Source: Asaia krungthepensis NRIC 0535 | Lineage (GTDB): Bacteria > Pseudomonadota > Alphaproteobacteria > Acetobacterales > Acetobacteraceae | NCBI RefSeq assembly: GCF_025995175.1 | Contig: NZ_BAPV01000010.1 | Coordinates: 151,619 to 215,618, forward strand | Reading direction: 5' to 3' | DNA: 64,000 nt | Part shown: in pieces, positions 17,852 through 26,606 of the stretch | Position numbering within the stretch: the first letter of the stretch is position 1 | How the letters are laid out: each line of letters begins with the position of its first letter | Notes under the pieces: model-generated | What the model was told of the DNA's origin: nothing | Databases searched by the model: none | The model's input: the letters and a program-made list of their open reading frames with translations, nothing else | Position numbers and translations under genes: made by a program

Positions 17852-20736
17852 ATCGACACCACATCGCTGCAACGCAGGCACAGCCCCGGATGGGCAGTCT
17901 GGCTGCCGACCTCAGGGAGAACACGCCAGCAGCGCAGGCATTTGCTGCCATCGGCTTCGGCCACACTCGGGCCAGGATGCGCGCCGACGATACCTTCATG
18001 CTCCGTGGTTGCCACGTCATCGATATACAGCGACGGCACATTGGTCAGAAGTTGGATATCGGCCTGAGAGACGATAGCGAGCTCCGCCCAATCCACATCC
18101 CCGAATACCGCCTGCTCCTGTTCCGTCAGCGGCAGGCTGAGGCGCGCCTCGAGCGATGAGCCGATAACCCCGCCACGGCGCGCGCCTTCAAGTTCGGTCG
18201 TGATCACGCGGCGCAGGGCGCGGAGGCGGTTCCAGCGCTCGCCCAGTGCTGCGTCGTTCCAGCTCGGATCAGGCTCGAGGAAGCTCTGGAGATGGACCGA
18301 ACTGTCCTCCCCGAAGCGGGACGTCCAGGCCTCTTCCGCCGTAAAGACCAGCACTGGCGCGAGCCAGGTGGCGAGCGCACGATGCAGGATATCGAGCACG
18401 GTACGCGCTGCACGACGGCGCAACGAGGACGGCGCATCGCAATAAAGCGCATCCTTGCGGACATCGAAATAGAAGGCTGAGAGGTCGGTCGTGCAGAACC
18501 CGTGCAGCATGGGATAGACGCCGACCCATTGGTGGGTATGCACGGCCTGTTTGATCTGGCCGCCCAGTTCGGTCAGACGATGCAGGATATACCGCTCGAG
18601 TTCCGGAAGCTGCTCGAAAGGCACCGCCTCTTCGGGGGTGTACCCATCGAGCGCGCCCAGCAGCCAGCGCAGCGTGTTGCGCAGGCGGCGGTAGAGTTCG
18701 CCCTGCTGCTTGAGGATCTCGTTGCCGATACGCAGATCTTCGTTGCTGTCGGAATTGACGACCCAGAGACGCAGGATATCCGCGCCCAGCTTGTCGGTCA
18801 CTTCCTTGGGCGCGATCACATTGCCCAGCGACTTGGACATTTTGCGCCCCTGCTCATCGAGCACGAAGCCATTGGTGACAATGGCCTTCATAGGCGCGAC
18901 GCCGCGCGTACCGACGCTTTCGAGCAGGGAAGACTGGAACCAGCCACGATGCTGGTCGGACCCTTCAAGATAGAGATCGGCGGGGAAGTTCAACCCGTCT
19001 TCGCCCAGAACGAAGCTGTGCGTCGAGCCACTCTCAAACCAGACATCGACGATATCGAATACCTGCTCATACTGCGCGGGGTCACGCCCCTCACCCAGGA
19101 ACAAGGCCGGGTCGGCGCTATACCAGATATCGGCGCCATGCTCGGCCATTGCATCGACAACGCGCTGCATGACTTCGGCATCGCGCAGAACCTCACCCGT
19201 ACTCTTCTCGACGAAGACGGCAATCGGTACGCCCCAGGCGCGCTGGCGGCTGATGCACCAGTCGGGTCGCTGCTCGATCATGGAGGTCAGGCGGTTGCGC
19301 GCAGCCTCGGGCACGAAAGTGACATCGGCAAGCGCATCCAGCGTCTTGCGACGGAGGGCCTGGTCACCATCCATGCGGATGAACCATTGCGGGGTGGCGC
19401 GAAAGATGATCGGCTTACGCGAACGCCAGGAATGCGGATAGGAATGCACGATGCTCGACCGCGCCACGAGCCCGGCCGCCGCATCGCCATAGGCCGCCCA
19501 GCGCTGTGCGGCCTCGGTGAGGGCCGCACAAACCGGATCGGCCGCCTTGAACACATGGATACCGGCAAAATGCGGCACCCAGGGGGCATAGGTCCCGTCA
19601 TCCTGCACGAGCTCAGGCACTTCGATGCCATATTGGCGTGTGAGCAGGAAGTCGTCCTGGCCATGGGCCGGTGCCATATGCACGAGACCCGTACCGGCAT
19701 CGGTGGTCACGAAATCGCCGGGAAGCATGGGGACGTCGAATTCATAGCCGCAGCCACGCAGGGGATGGGCGCAAATCGTACCCTCGAGCGCCTCTCCGGG
19801 CAGAGTGTAGAGAATATGATGGTCCTGGATGCCTGCCTGCTTGCAGAAATCCGCAACGCGCTCCTCTGCCACCAGGAAGCGCGATCCGGGCGCCACGAGA
19901 GAGGCTTCTTCCATCACATCGGCACGCAGCACGACATAGGCGATCTCGGGCCCATACGCGATGGCGCGGTTCGCCGGGATGGTCCAGGGGGTGGTCGTCC
20001 AGATCACGGCTGACGCGCCCTGAAGCGCCTGACCGGGAGTCGGATCTGCCTCGATCGGAAACGCCACGTGAATCGTGGTGGAGGTGATGTCGTGATACTC
20101 GATCTCGGCCTCGGCGAGAGCCGTCTTCTCGACCGGGCTCCACATCACCGGGCGCAGACCGCGATAGAGGCCACCATTAAGCAGGAATTTGCCGATCTCG
20201 CGGACAATCGCGGATTCGGACGAGAAATCCATGGTGGCGTAACGGTTCTTCCACTCCCCCTGAACACCGAGCCGCTTGAATTCCTCGGCCTGGATATCGA
20301 GCCAGCGGCGCGCATAATCGCGACACTCGGCGCGGAATTGCAGGACGGGCACGTCATCCTTATTCTTGCCCGCCTTGCGGTATTCTTCCTCGACACGCCA
20401 TTCGATCGGCAAGCCATGGCAGTCCCAGCCGGGCACATAGCGCACACGCGCGCCATTCATACGCTGGGCGCGATTGACCACGTCCTTGTTGATCTTGTTG
20501 AGTGCGTGACCGATATGCAGATGGCCATTGGCGTAGGGCGGGCCGTCATGCAACGTGAAGACGGGCTTGCCCTTGCCTGCCTCGATAATCTTCTCATCAA
20601 GCCCCATCGACTCCCAGCGCGCCAGAATTTCCGGCTCGCGCGTGGGCAGGTTGCCACGCATCGGAAAGCTGGTGCGGGGCAGAAAGACCGTGTCGCGATA
20701 ACGGTCCTGAGGATCGGGGCTTTTGGAATCAGGCAT
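17848..20736 (-). CDS. ileS: Isoleucyl-tRNA synthetase
   Basis: A 962-residue class Ia aminoacyl-tRNA synthetase. The HIGH signature is at His74-His77 (GHLHIGHALNK) and KMSKS at Lys632-Ser636. The long CP1 editing domain lies between them, with the WTTTPWTIPANRA region that hydrolyses Val-tRNA. Near the C-terminus CLRCWRV and LCLRC form the zinc-binding module of the bacterial (type 1, mupirocin-sensitive) form. Length and domain order are standard. The gene heads the minus-strand run ileS-lspA-DUF3035-mutL. No leader attenuator was recognised in the upstream region. Confidence 0.97.
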   Translation of the reverse strand: MPDSKSPDPQDRYRDTVFLPRTSFPMRGNLPTREPEILARWESMGLDEKIIEAGKGKPVFTLHDGPPYANGHLHIGHALNKINKDVVNRAQRMNGARVRYVPGWDCHGLPIEWRVEEEYRKAGKNKDDVPVLQFRAECRDYARRWLDIQAEEFKRLGVQGEWKNRYATMDFSSESAIVREIGKFLLNGGLYRGLRPVMWSPVEKTALAEAEIEYHDITSTTIHVAFPIEADPTPGQALQGASAVIWTTTPWTIPANRAIAYGPEIAYVVLRADVMEEASLVAPGSRFLVAEERVADFCKQAGIQDHHILYTLPGEALEGTICAHPLRGCGYEFDVPMLPGDFVTTDAGTGLVHMAPAHGQDDFLLTRQYGIEVPELVQDDGTYAPWVPHFAGIHVFKAADPVCAALTEAAQRWAAYGDAAAGLVARSSIVHSYPHSWRSRKPIIFRATPQWFIRMDGDQALRRKTLDALADVTFVPEAARNRLTSMIEQRPDWCISRQRAWGVPIAVFVEKSTGEVLRDAEVMQRVVDAMAEHGADIWYSADPALFLGEGRDPAQYEQVFDIVDVWFESGSTHSFVLGEDGLNFPADLYLEGSDQHRGWFQSSLLESVGTRGVAPMKAIVTNGFVLDEQGRKMSKSLGNVIAPKEVTDKLGADILRLWVVNSDSNEDLRIGNEILKQQGELYRRLRNTLRWLLGALDGYTPEEAVPFEQLPELERYILHRLTELGGQIKQAVHTHQWVGVYPMLHGFCTTDLSAFYFDVRKDALYCDAPSSLRRRAARTVLDILHRALATWLAPVLVFTAEEAWTSRFGEDSSVHLQSFLEPDPSWNDAALGERWNRLRALRRVITTELEGARRGGVIGSSLEARLSLPLTEQEQAVFGDVDWAELAIVSQADIQLLTNVPSLYIDDVATTEHEGIVGAHPGPSVAEADGSKCLRCWRVLPEVGSQTAHPGLCLRCSDVVSM

Positions 20737-21067
20737 CTTCGATCATTCGACAGAGTCAGGGAACCGGGAGTTATGCGAAGATGCGGGGCAAAGGGTCAAG
20801 AGCGCAGGGTTGGCAAGGCCCCACAATAGGGTCGCTTTGGCCCGTCAAATTGTGCTGAAAACCGGCCTGCCGCCAGCGCTGGCGGCGTCATGCCGCCTCG
20901 CTACCGCTGTTGCAGGGACAGCAAGGGCGAATGACCCGCGCGAGATGCCCACCGGATAATGGCAGATGCTTGGATCAAGATTTCCGCCATTTACACGCTT
21001 TATTCATCCCTTGACGGCGCCTATTCCCATACATCATCGCAATAATAACTCAGTACGGACTCATGGA
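20737..21067. other. Intergenic region with an 18-base perfect palindrome
   Basis: The 331 bases between divergent ileS and a small exported-protein gene contain no gene that I can support. At 20869-20886 there is a loop-free perfect palindrome of two 9-base arms (GCCGCCAGC/GCTGGCGGC), with a further GCCGCC six bases on. This resembles an extragenic palindrome more than a terminator. Both promoters of the flanking genes must lie here, but none is clear. Confidence 0.4.
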
Positions 21068-21490
21068 ATGAAAATAGTCGTGGCTGCCGCCCTGCTTTCG
21101 CTTTCAGGCGGCCCAGTCATTGCCGACGCACAAACCAGCCTGACACCTCCTCAGATGTCGATTCGGGTGCTGGACCGGTTCGTCACACTGATGAACGAGA
21201 AGACGCCGCTTAAGGATAACGAAATGGCGACGATCCTCTCGCTACGACGTGAAGGACGCAAGATCGTCGAGACGATTGCCCTCACTCATGTGGCAGACGA
21301 GGCGATCTTCAATTTTTCCGAAACTGAGCTCAAGCGCATGATTACGAATGCCGACACTGAGCGCTATTGCTCAACCAACATGAAATTTCTGATGTCAGGT
21401 AACGTCACGGTCGAGTTCATCTACATGTTGCGCGGGAGAGAGTTCTTCAGAACGACGCGTAGCCCGGCATTCTGTACGGTGGTGAACTGA
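21068..21490 (+). CDS. Small exported protein, unknown function
   Basis: A 140-residue protein with a short Sec signal (MKIVVAAALLSLSGGPVIADA). The mature part begins with a helical segment (MSIRVLDRFVTLMNEKTPL). It then has a core with one likely disulfide between ERYCSTN and PAFCTVVN at the extreme C-terminus. The pattern of two strands bracketed by a cysteine pair resembles small periplasmic folding units, but I do not recognise the family. The start is the first ATG giving a signal peptide. GC and codon use look slightly lower than in neighbouring genes, as is common for accessory genes. Confidence 0.65.
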   Translation: MKIVVAAALLSLSGGPVIADAQTSLTPPQMSIRVLDRFVTLMNEKTPLKDNEMATILSLRREGRKIVETIALTHVADEAIFNFSETELKRMITNADTERYCSTNMKFLMSGNVTVEFIYMLRGREFFRTTRSPAFCTVVN

Positions 21491-21534
21491 GGACAAAGAC
21501 TGCTTCCGACAGCGCTTGCCCCTATGCACCAGGC

Positions 21535-21744
21535 TCAGCGCAGACCCTTACGGGACGAGAACGCGGAGGGGGCGTAGACGCTTTCGAGCGTCTCATCGAT
21601 CTGACAACCGAGTGACGTCAGATCGCGGCGCAGGAACTCTTTGAGTCGTACGAGCCGGGAAACGCTTTCCTTCCTGCGGGATTCCTTCTGGGCGATGTGC
21701 TGTTCCATCGCCTGCATCTGATACATCTGCATCGCGCCAAACAT
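21535..21744 (-). CDS. Short hypothetical protein, coiled-coil-like
   Basis: A 69-residue protein from ATG 21744, preceded by GGGAG at 7-base spacing, which is why this start is preferred to the more distant ATG at 21795. It opens with a Met/Gln-rich helix (MFGAMQMYQMQAMEQHIAQK) and continues as a charged helix (ESVSRLVRLKEFLRRDL), so a small coiled-coil or membrane-peripheral peptide is likely. The family is unknown. Its good ribosome-binding site is the main evidence that it is translated. Confidence 0.5.
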   Translation of the reverse strand: MFGAMQMYQMQAMEQHIAQKESRRKESVSRLVRLKEFLRRDLTSLGCQIDETLESVYAPSAFSSRKGLR

Positions 21745-21839
21745 GACAGACTCCCATCGCTCATTAACCGTGGGTAATCTATAACATTTATCCATGTTAG
21801 ACGAAACATTAAAAACTTCACAAAACAGGCAAGTTCGTA

Positions 21840-22271
21840 TCAGTCCTCCTGGGGTTGAATGACCAGCCCCTCAGGGGGCCGATCACGCCAGGCCCTCAAG
21901 CGGGTTGCCAATGTGCCAACATGAATCTCGAGTTTATGCCCATCGGGGTCGAGGAAATAGAGCGAGTCGCCTTCGCTCCTGTTTTCCTTCCAGCGCGCCA
22001 CTTTTCCGCTCAGCCTGGCACACAGCACCGTAAAACCATCCTGCTCGACGCTGAAGGCGAGATGGGAATCGCCCGAACCACCCGGCAGAATCGCCTCCGG
22101 ATGCACCTCAAGACACAGCCAGAGGGACCCTGCCTCCATATACGCCCCCTTGCCCCATCGAGCCCGCAGGACGCAGCCCAGAAGATCGCGATAAAAGCGG
22201 ATGGAACGTTCAAGATCACCTACGCAGAGCGTCACGTGATTGATGCCCGAAATCAGAGGCGCGTCAGACAA
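21840..22271 (-). CDS. fosA: Fosfomycin resistance glutathione transferase FosA
   Basis: A 143-residue VOC-fold metalloenzyme that inactivates fosfomycin by adding glutathione to its epoxide. It carries the FosA pattern throughout: GINHVTL, FYRDLLG, GSLWLCLE, WKENRSEGDSLYFLDPDGH and LEIHVGTLATRL. The metal ligands are His12, His70 and Glu115. The K-x-N-R-S-E-G-D-S loop for potassium and phosphonate binding is intact, so it should be active. FosB (bacillithiol) and FosX (hydrolase) are less likely from the loop sequence. It sits 24 bases after ribF on the same strand and may be read through from that operon. There is no sign of a mobile context around it. Confidence 0.9.
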   Translation of the reverse strand: MSDAPLISGINHVTLCVGDLERSIRFYRDLLGCVLRARWGKGAYMEAGSLWLCLEVHPEAILPGGSGDSHLAFSVEQDGFTVLCARLSGKVARWKENRSEGDSLYFLDPDGHKLEIHVGTLATRLRAWRDRPPEGLVIQPQED

Positions 22272-22295
22272 CGGGCATTTCCGACACCCGCAGGA

Positions 22296-23225
22296 TCAGG
22301 AAAGGGTGGAGAGAACGATGCGAGCGCTGGCAGCGTCTTCGGCGATCTGAGCCTTGAGCGCATCGAGCCCTTCGAAGCGACGCTCCTCGCGAAGAAGCTT
22401 GTGCAGGCTGACCTCCAGTGTCTGGCCGTAGAGATCCTCGTTCACATCGAAGATATGTACCTCGAGGCGGCTCTCCTGCCCGTCATTGATGGTCGGGCGT
22501 CGGCCGATATTGGCAACGCCCTGCGTCACGCGCCCATCGGGATGGCGTATCGTCACGGCATAGACACCGCGTGCAGGCTCGATATGCCGCCCAAGCGGAA
22601 TATTGGCCGTAGGAAAGCCGAGCAGACGACCACGCTTGTCGCCATGAGCAACACCCCCGGCAATAAACCAGGGGCGACCGAGCTCTTCCGCAGCGCGCTC
22701 AGGATAGCCCTCCTGCAACAGGCGCCGGATACGCGAGGAAGAAAAAGGGCCGCCAATATCGGTCAATGGGGGGACGATGGTCAGGCCGATCCCGAGCGTC
22801 TCAAGCTTGTGTCCCAGATAGGCAATGCTGCCGGCACGTCGATGCCCGAAGGCAAAATCCGGACCACAGGCGACATGTTTCACACCGAGCGCCCGATCGA
22901 GCACGGACTCAACAAAAGCGTCAGGGCTGAGATGGCTGAAATCCGCATCGAAGCGGAGCTGGAAGACACGCTGCGCGCCCTGCTCTTGCAGGATACGCGC
23001 CCGGATTTCGGGCAGCATGAGGCGTAATGGTGGGTCTTGCGGTCGGAAGAACTCGCGAGGATGGGGCTCGAATGTCACCGCGCCGAGCGGTAGGTCCGGG
23101 CGGGCCGCGTGGAGCGAGCGCAGAAGATGCCGGTGCCCCAGATGCACTCCATCGAAATTGCCGAGGGCGACGGCGGCGCCGCGCGCCTCAGGCGGGATCG
23201 CCGTCCAGTCCTCGTACAGGGTCAT
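22296..23225 (-). CDS. ribF: Bifunctional riboflavin kinase / FAD synthetase
   Basis: RibF converts riboflavin to FMN and then FAD in the cytoplasm. The 309-residue protein has the N-terminal nucleotidyltransferase domain with GNFDGVHLGHRHLL and SSSRIRRLLQEG. The C-terminal flavokinase domain has GRLLGFPTANI, GVYAVTI, GVANIGRRPT and the Glu-containing EVHIFDVNEDLYG. Its start overlaps the mtnC stop by 4 bases, placing it in the methionine-salvage transcription unit. That placement is unusual and may simply be operon packing. Full length, nothing missing. Confidence 0.95.
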   Translation of the reverse strand: MTLYEDWTAIPPEARGAAVALGNFDGVHLGHRHLLRSLHAARPDLPLGAVTFEPHPREFFRPQDPPLRLMLPEIRARILQEQGAQRVFQLRFDADFSHLSPDAFVESVLDRALGVKHVACGPDFAFGHRRAGSIAYLGHKLETLGIGLTIVPPLTDIGGPFSSSRIRRLLQEGYPERAAEELGRPWFIAGGVAHGDKRGRLLGFPTANIPLGRHIEPARGVYAVTIRHPDGRVTQGVANIGRRPTINDGQESRLEVHIFDVNEDLYGQTLEVSLHKLLREERRFEGLDALKAQIAEDAASARIVLSTLS

Positions 23226-23914
23226 GAGACGGGCAGTGCAAAATAATGACTGACCTCAGCGAAATCGGAGGCCTGCCGCGCTCCGTGATGCGGGGTCGTG
23301 CCATCTTCCTTGCGGACCAGTTGGCAGGTCTTGAGCCCGGCTTCGGCGGCGGCATCGAGTTCTGCTCCGATATCGGACAGGAACAGGATTTCAGCCGGGG
23401 CCACACCCGCGCGCTGGGCGATCTCACGGTAACTCTCCGCGATCTTCTTTCCCCCGATATCCAGATCGTAGAACGCCTCGAACAACCCCGTCAGATCGCC
23501 CGCATCGGAGTAGCCGTATAGCAGGCGCTGCGCGCTGGCCGACCCGGAGGAATAAACCGCCAGACGCAGACCCGCCTGATGCCAGGCATTCAGCGCAGGC
23601 GGCACATCCGGATAGAGACGCGCCTTGAGCTCACCGGACTCGAAACCCGTTTTCCAGGCGAGGCCCTGGAGGGATTTCAGAGGGGCTACCTTCTCGTCCC
23701 GGACGGTCCAGTCATGAAGCTGGGCAACGGGATCGCAGCCGGGATTGGCGGCATCGATATCAGCCAGCGCCACCCTGACCAGCGGATTACCGGCCTGCTG
23801 ACGCAACAGTTCCGGCATGACCCTGTCGGAATAGGGGAAAAGCACGTCCTTCACGAAGGAGATCGGCAGGGTTGTGCCCTCGATATCGAGAAGGATCAGG
23901 CGGATGGTGCTCAT
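23222..23914 (-). CDS. mtnC: Enolase-phosphatase E1
   Basis: MtnC enolises and dephosphorylates 2,3-diketo-5-methylthiopentyl-1-phosphate to the acireductone of the methionine salvage pathway. It is a 230-residue HAD-superfamily protein. The nucleophile region is LLDIEGTTLPISFVKDVLFPY (Asp and Glu of DIEGTT). Motif II is AVYSSGSASAQ, and motif IV is FLSDIGAELDAAAEAG. It overlaps mtnD upstream and ribF downstream by 4 bases each. All HAD catalytic residues are present. Confidence 0.95.
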   Translation of the reverse strand: MSTIRLILLDIEGTTLPISFVKDVLFPYSDRVMPELLRQQAGNPLVRVALADIDAANPGCDPVAQLHDWTVRDEKVAPLKSLQGLAWKTGFESGELKARLYPDVPPALNAWHQAGLRLAVYSSGSASAQRLLYGYSDAGDLTGLFEAFYDLDIGGKKIAESYREIAQRAGVAPAEILFLSDIGAELDAAAEAGLKTCQLVRKEDGTTPHHGARQASDFAEVSHYFALPVS

Positions 23915-24468
23915 GCGGCAATGTCCGGAATAGTCACGGGAAAGCGGCGGGCAATCTCATCACCTGTGTATTCAGCGATCCACCCCGTCGTGTCGGTGAA
24001 GACGCGAAGCGCCACCACATCGGGATTGAGCCCGGCATCGAACCAGTGCGGGGTGCCTTCAGGCACCGAGATCAGATCGCCCTGCACGCAGAGCACCGAA
24101 TACACCTTGTCGCCCACATGCAGGACGAACGCGCCCTGACCGTGCACGAAGAACCGCACCTCATCTTCACTATGCGTGTGCTCGGAGAGATATTTTTCCC
24201 GCATCGCAGCGATCTGGGGCGTGTTGCGGTCGAAGCGCACCACGTCGGCGCTACCCGCACCGGTTTCCCCCATCAGCCCATCCAGATACGGGCGGTAAGC
24301 CTCCAGGATCTGCTCCGGCGGGGCATCCTTGGCGGGAGTGACGGGGGCCTGCCAACGCTCGAAGCGGACATTCAGGGGGCGCAGCGTCTCGGCAATCTCG
24401 CGCGGGTTTTCCGTGTCGAGCAGCGCGGTTTCCGGCGCGTTATCGCGATAGATCGTCAGTCGGCTCAT
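23911..24468 (-). CDS. mtnD: Acireductone dioxygenase
   Basis: MtnD oxidises the acireductone to 4-methylthio-2-oxobutanoate and formate (Fe form), or to methylthiopropionate, CO and formate (Ni form). The 185-residue cupin has the metal-binding motif HTHSEDEVRFFVHG (two His and one Glu) and the second His in PEGTPHWFDAG. The sequence does not tell which metal is used. It overlaps mtnB and mtnC by 4 bases, so the three consecutive salvage steps are translationally coupled. Confidence 0.95.
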   Translation of the reverse strand: MSRLTIYRDNAPETALLDTENPREIAETLRPLNVRFERWQAPVTPAKDAPPEQILEAYRPYLDGLMGETGAGSADVVRFDRNTPQIAAMREKYLSEHTHSEDEVRFFVHGQGAFVLHVGDKVYSVLCVQGDLISVPEGTPHWFDAGLNPDVVALRVFTDTTGWIAEYTGDEIARRFPVTIPDIAA

Positions 24469-25082
24469 AATTTCCGCCTTTCGAGTTCGCAGGCCAGCAG
24501 GAACTCCAGCCCTTCGAGACGGGCAAGGGCCATTTTCATGTCCCGCCCCCAGACATAAACCCCATGCCCACGGATGATGTATCCGGCGGGCATTGCCCCA
24601 AGACGAGGAGCAACCACCGTAGCGAGACGGGCGATATCCTGATCATTGTCGAACACAGGCACGTCGATCACCGTATCATGGGTCGATTGCCCTTCGAACA
24701 CCTTGAGCAACTCGTACCCAGCCAGGGTCAGCGACGATCCGGCAAGCGCCATGGACAGCACGGTGGCGGCCACGGAATGACCGTGCAATACAGCCCCGAT
24801 CAATGGATCAGCCGCATAAAGCTGCGTGTGAAGAAGCGTCTCTGCGCTGGATTTCTGCATAGGATCGATCGGACGTCCCGCAGGATCGATCTCGATCACG
24901 TCCGGCACGGTCAGAAAGCCCTTGTGCCCGCCTGAGCGGGTGATGGCGATCCGGCCATCCTCCAATCGTCGGCTGAGATTACCGGCCGTCGCCGGCACCC
25001 AGCCACGCTGGTCCATACGCTCCCCGGCCTGGATGACGTCCTGCACCGCCTCTGACCAGAGACGATCCGAAAACTGGGTCAT
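24465..25082 (-). CDS. mtnB: Methylthioribulose-1-phosphate dehydratase
   Basis: MtnB dehydrates 5-methylthioribulose-1-phosphate in methionine salvage. The 205-residue protein belongs to the class II aldolase/adducin fold. Seen in it are PATAGNLSRRL, ITRSGGHKGFL, SSAETLLHTQLY, the zinc-site HGHSVAATV and the late IIRGHGVYVWGRD. It is the first mtn gene of the run, 7 bases after tatA. MtnA and the methylthioribose kinase or phosphorylase needed upstream in the pathway are not in this window. Confidence 0.93.
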   Translation of the reverse strand: MTQFSDRLWSEAVQDVIQAGERMDQRGWVPATAGNLSRRLEDGRIAITRSGGHKGFLTVPDVIEIDPAGRPIDPMQKSSAETLLHTQLYAADPLIGAVLHGHSVAATVLSMALAGSSLTLAGYELLKVFEGQSTHDTVIDVPVFDNDQDIARLATVVAPRLGAMPAGYIIRGHGVYVWGRDMKMALARLEGLEFLLACELERRKL

Positions 25083-25089
25083 GACAAGC

Positions 25090-25362
25090 TCAGTGATTGA
25101 CGTTGTTCACATTGCCGCTCGAAACGGGAGATGTGTAATGAGGCTGCTGCACTCCGCCCTGAGGCGGCGGCGAAATCTGTCCGTTTGGCTGGGTATGGGC
25201 CTGGTTCGGCTCCATGGACTCATCCTCGGCCATGTTCTTCTTGAAGGATTTGATCCCCTTCGCGAAGTCACCCATCAGGCCGCTGATCTTGCTGCCACCG
25301 CCAAACAGGATGAGCACAACGGCAAGCACTATCAGCCAGTGCAGGGGACTCATGCTACCCAT
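25090..25362 (-). CDS. tatA: Sec-independent protein translocase TatA
   Basis: TatA forms the size-variable pore of the twin-arginine export system. The 90-residue protein has the single N-terminal membrane helix ([20 protein letters not shown]) and the amphipathic helix with [18 protein letters not shown] polar Pro/Gln/Asn-rich tail of variable type follows. It sits alone, without tatB or tatC, in a run with mtnB 7 bases downstream. The Tat-dependent dehydrogenase small subunit at 33.5 kb is one plausible client. TatA rather than TatB is favoured by the FGxxK hinge and the short length. Confidence 0.92.
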   Translation of the reverse strand: MGSMSPLHWLIVLAVVLILFGGGSKISGLMGDFAKGIKSFKKNMAEDESMEPNQAHTQPNGQISPPPQGGVQQPHYTSPVSSGNVNNVNH

Positions 25363-25413
25363 AATCTCTCTCCTCGTGCGACGGGGTCGTCTCGCCGTCT
25401 TGTCTCTTGCTTC

Positions 25414-25923
25414 TCACATGGCGTGATCAGGCGTCTCTTGCAAGCGGGCAATATCATCGAGATCGCGCGGCACGATAAAGCCGTAGGTCGGATAGGCGCG
25501 TGACCCGAGATTTTTGATGGGGGCCCAATAGACCCTGACCAGTGACCAGTCATTATCACGGGAGACATCGATCACAGGTACGGAGCGATCGATACGCCCT
25601 GGCTCCCAATTAGCATGTTCAACCAGGATCTTGCGCGAGGACACCGTGCTGCGCACCACCGATACGTGACCCGAAGGCAGGCGCCCGCTTGAGCGAAACA
25701 CGAGGATTTCACCCTGCGCCGGGGTCTGAGTGCGTCTGTATTTGCCCGATGCTCCCCGCCACCATGAAGCGGCGGCACCGTAGAGCGCGACACCCGTCTT
25801 GGCGCGGGCATACGGAGCGCATTGCAGGGGGCCATTGAAGCTCGCACGGCCGTACTCTCTCGGACCGCCGCCGCAGGCAGCGAGACTGAGACAAAAGCCA
25901 AATCCAAGAGCCATTTTCTTCAT
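25414..25923 (-). CDS. CHAP-domain lipoprotein (putative peptidoglycan amidase/peptidase)
   Basis: A 169-residue envelope protein with the lipoprotein signal MKKMALGFGFCLSLAAC. The mature part has the CHAP/NlpC-P60 layout. The likely nucleophile is the Cys in LQCAPYARAKTG. The Trp-rich helix is AASWWRGASG, and the catalytic His is in SGHVSVV, with EHANWEP following. Such enzymes cut peptide cross-links or amide bonds in peptidoglycan. Its start overlaps the recX stop by 4 bases. Only the fold and the Cys/His pair support the activity; the bond cut is unknown. Confidence 0.8.
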   Translation of the reverse strand: MKKMALGFGFCLSLAACGGGPREYGRASFNGPLQCAPYARAKTGVALYGAAASWWRGASGKYRRTQTPAQGEILVFRSSGRLPSGHVSVVRSTVSSRKILVEHANWEPGRIDRSVPVIDVSRDNDWSLVRVYWAPIKNLGSRAYPTYGFIVPRDLDDIARLQETPDHAM

Positions 25924-26570
25924 GACGATTTCAGCGCCATGACGCGATCCTCCGCTTCTGACAGATCAAGGGAGAGCGCCTGCTCGGCCACATCGCGACC
26001 GAAGCCCGCACGGGCGAACACAGCGAGAGCCCGCTGGTGTTGTTCCGGGCCCGATGTTTCATCCGCATCCTCACGACGGAACGGACCCAGACGGCGCTTG
26101 CGTGCCAGGATGAGGGCTGCACCCAGTTCGTGCTCTCTGGCACTCTCGTCATGCCGGTGACCCAGCGCCTCCTCCATCGCGTCGCCAAGCGTTTCTGCAT
26201 CGATTCCCTTCTGGGCGAGGCTGGCAGCGACGGCACGGCGGGACCGACCGGTACGCGTCAGAGTTTTTGAGCGCGATCGCGCAAAAGCGGCGTCATCCAG
26301 AGCGCCTATCCGGCGCATATCGCCTACAATGGCGTTGATCATGGCCCGACAGGTTGTGCGCTGCGCCTCGATCTGCTCGCTCTCTCCGCCCTGGCTGGCA
26401 TATTTACGCGCCCAGCGCATCACGGCACGGTCAAGGATCTGGGCCAGGCCCTGTTCGGTCGCGGCAAAGCGCGCCAGATGACGCAAAGCCGCCTCGCGCA
26501 GTGTTTCCGCAGTCGGCGGAGGAATCTGATCCGGAATCGCTGACATGGACACACTGTGCCATAACTTCAT
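25920..26570 (-). CDS. recX: Regulatory protein RecX
   Basis: RecX modulates RecA filaments. The 216-residue protein shows the three tandem helical repeats: AALRHLARFAATEQGLAQIL, RRIGALDDAAFARSRSKTLT with RSRRAVAASLAQKGID, and the C-terminal LAVFARAGFGRDVAEQALSL. ATG 26546 (MSAIPDQIPP) is an equally possible start; neither has a clear ribosome-binding site. It heads a leftward run continuing through CHAP, tatA, mtnBDC, ribF and probably fosA. recA itself is not in the window. Confidence 0.87.
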   Translation of the reverse strand: MKLWHSVSMSAIPDQIPPPTAETLREAALRHLARFAATEQGLAQILDRAVMRWARKYASQGGESEQIEAQRTTCRAMINAIVGDMRRIGALDDAAFARSRSKTLTRTGRSRRAVAASLAQKGIDAETLGDAMEEALGHRHDESAREHELGAALILARKRRLGPFRREDADETSGPEQHQRALAVFARAGFGRDVAEQALSLDLSEAEDRVMALKSS

Positions 26571-26606
26571 GGCAGTAACATGGTGAAAACCGGACGGAGA
26601 CCCCTC

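Noticed and set aside
18502..20013. 503-codon open frame antisense to ileS
   Set aside because: Fully inside ileS, with low-complexity His/Arg-rich composition typical of a shadow frame and no family signature.
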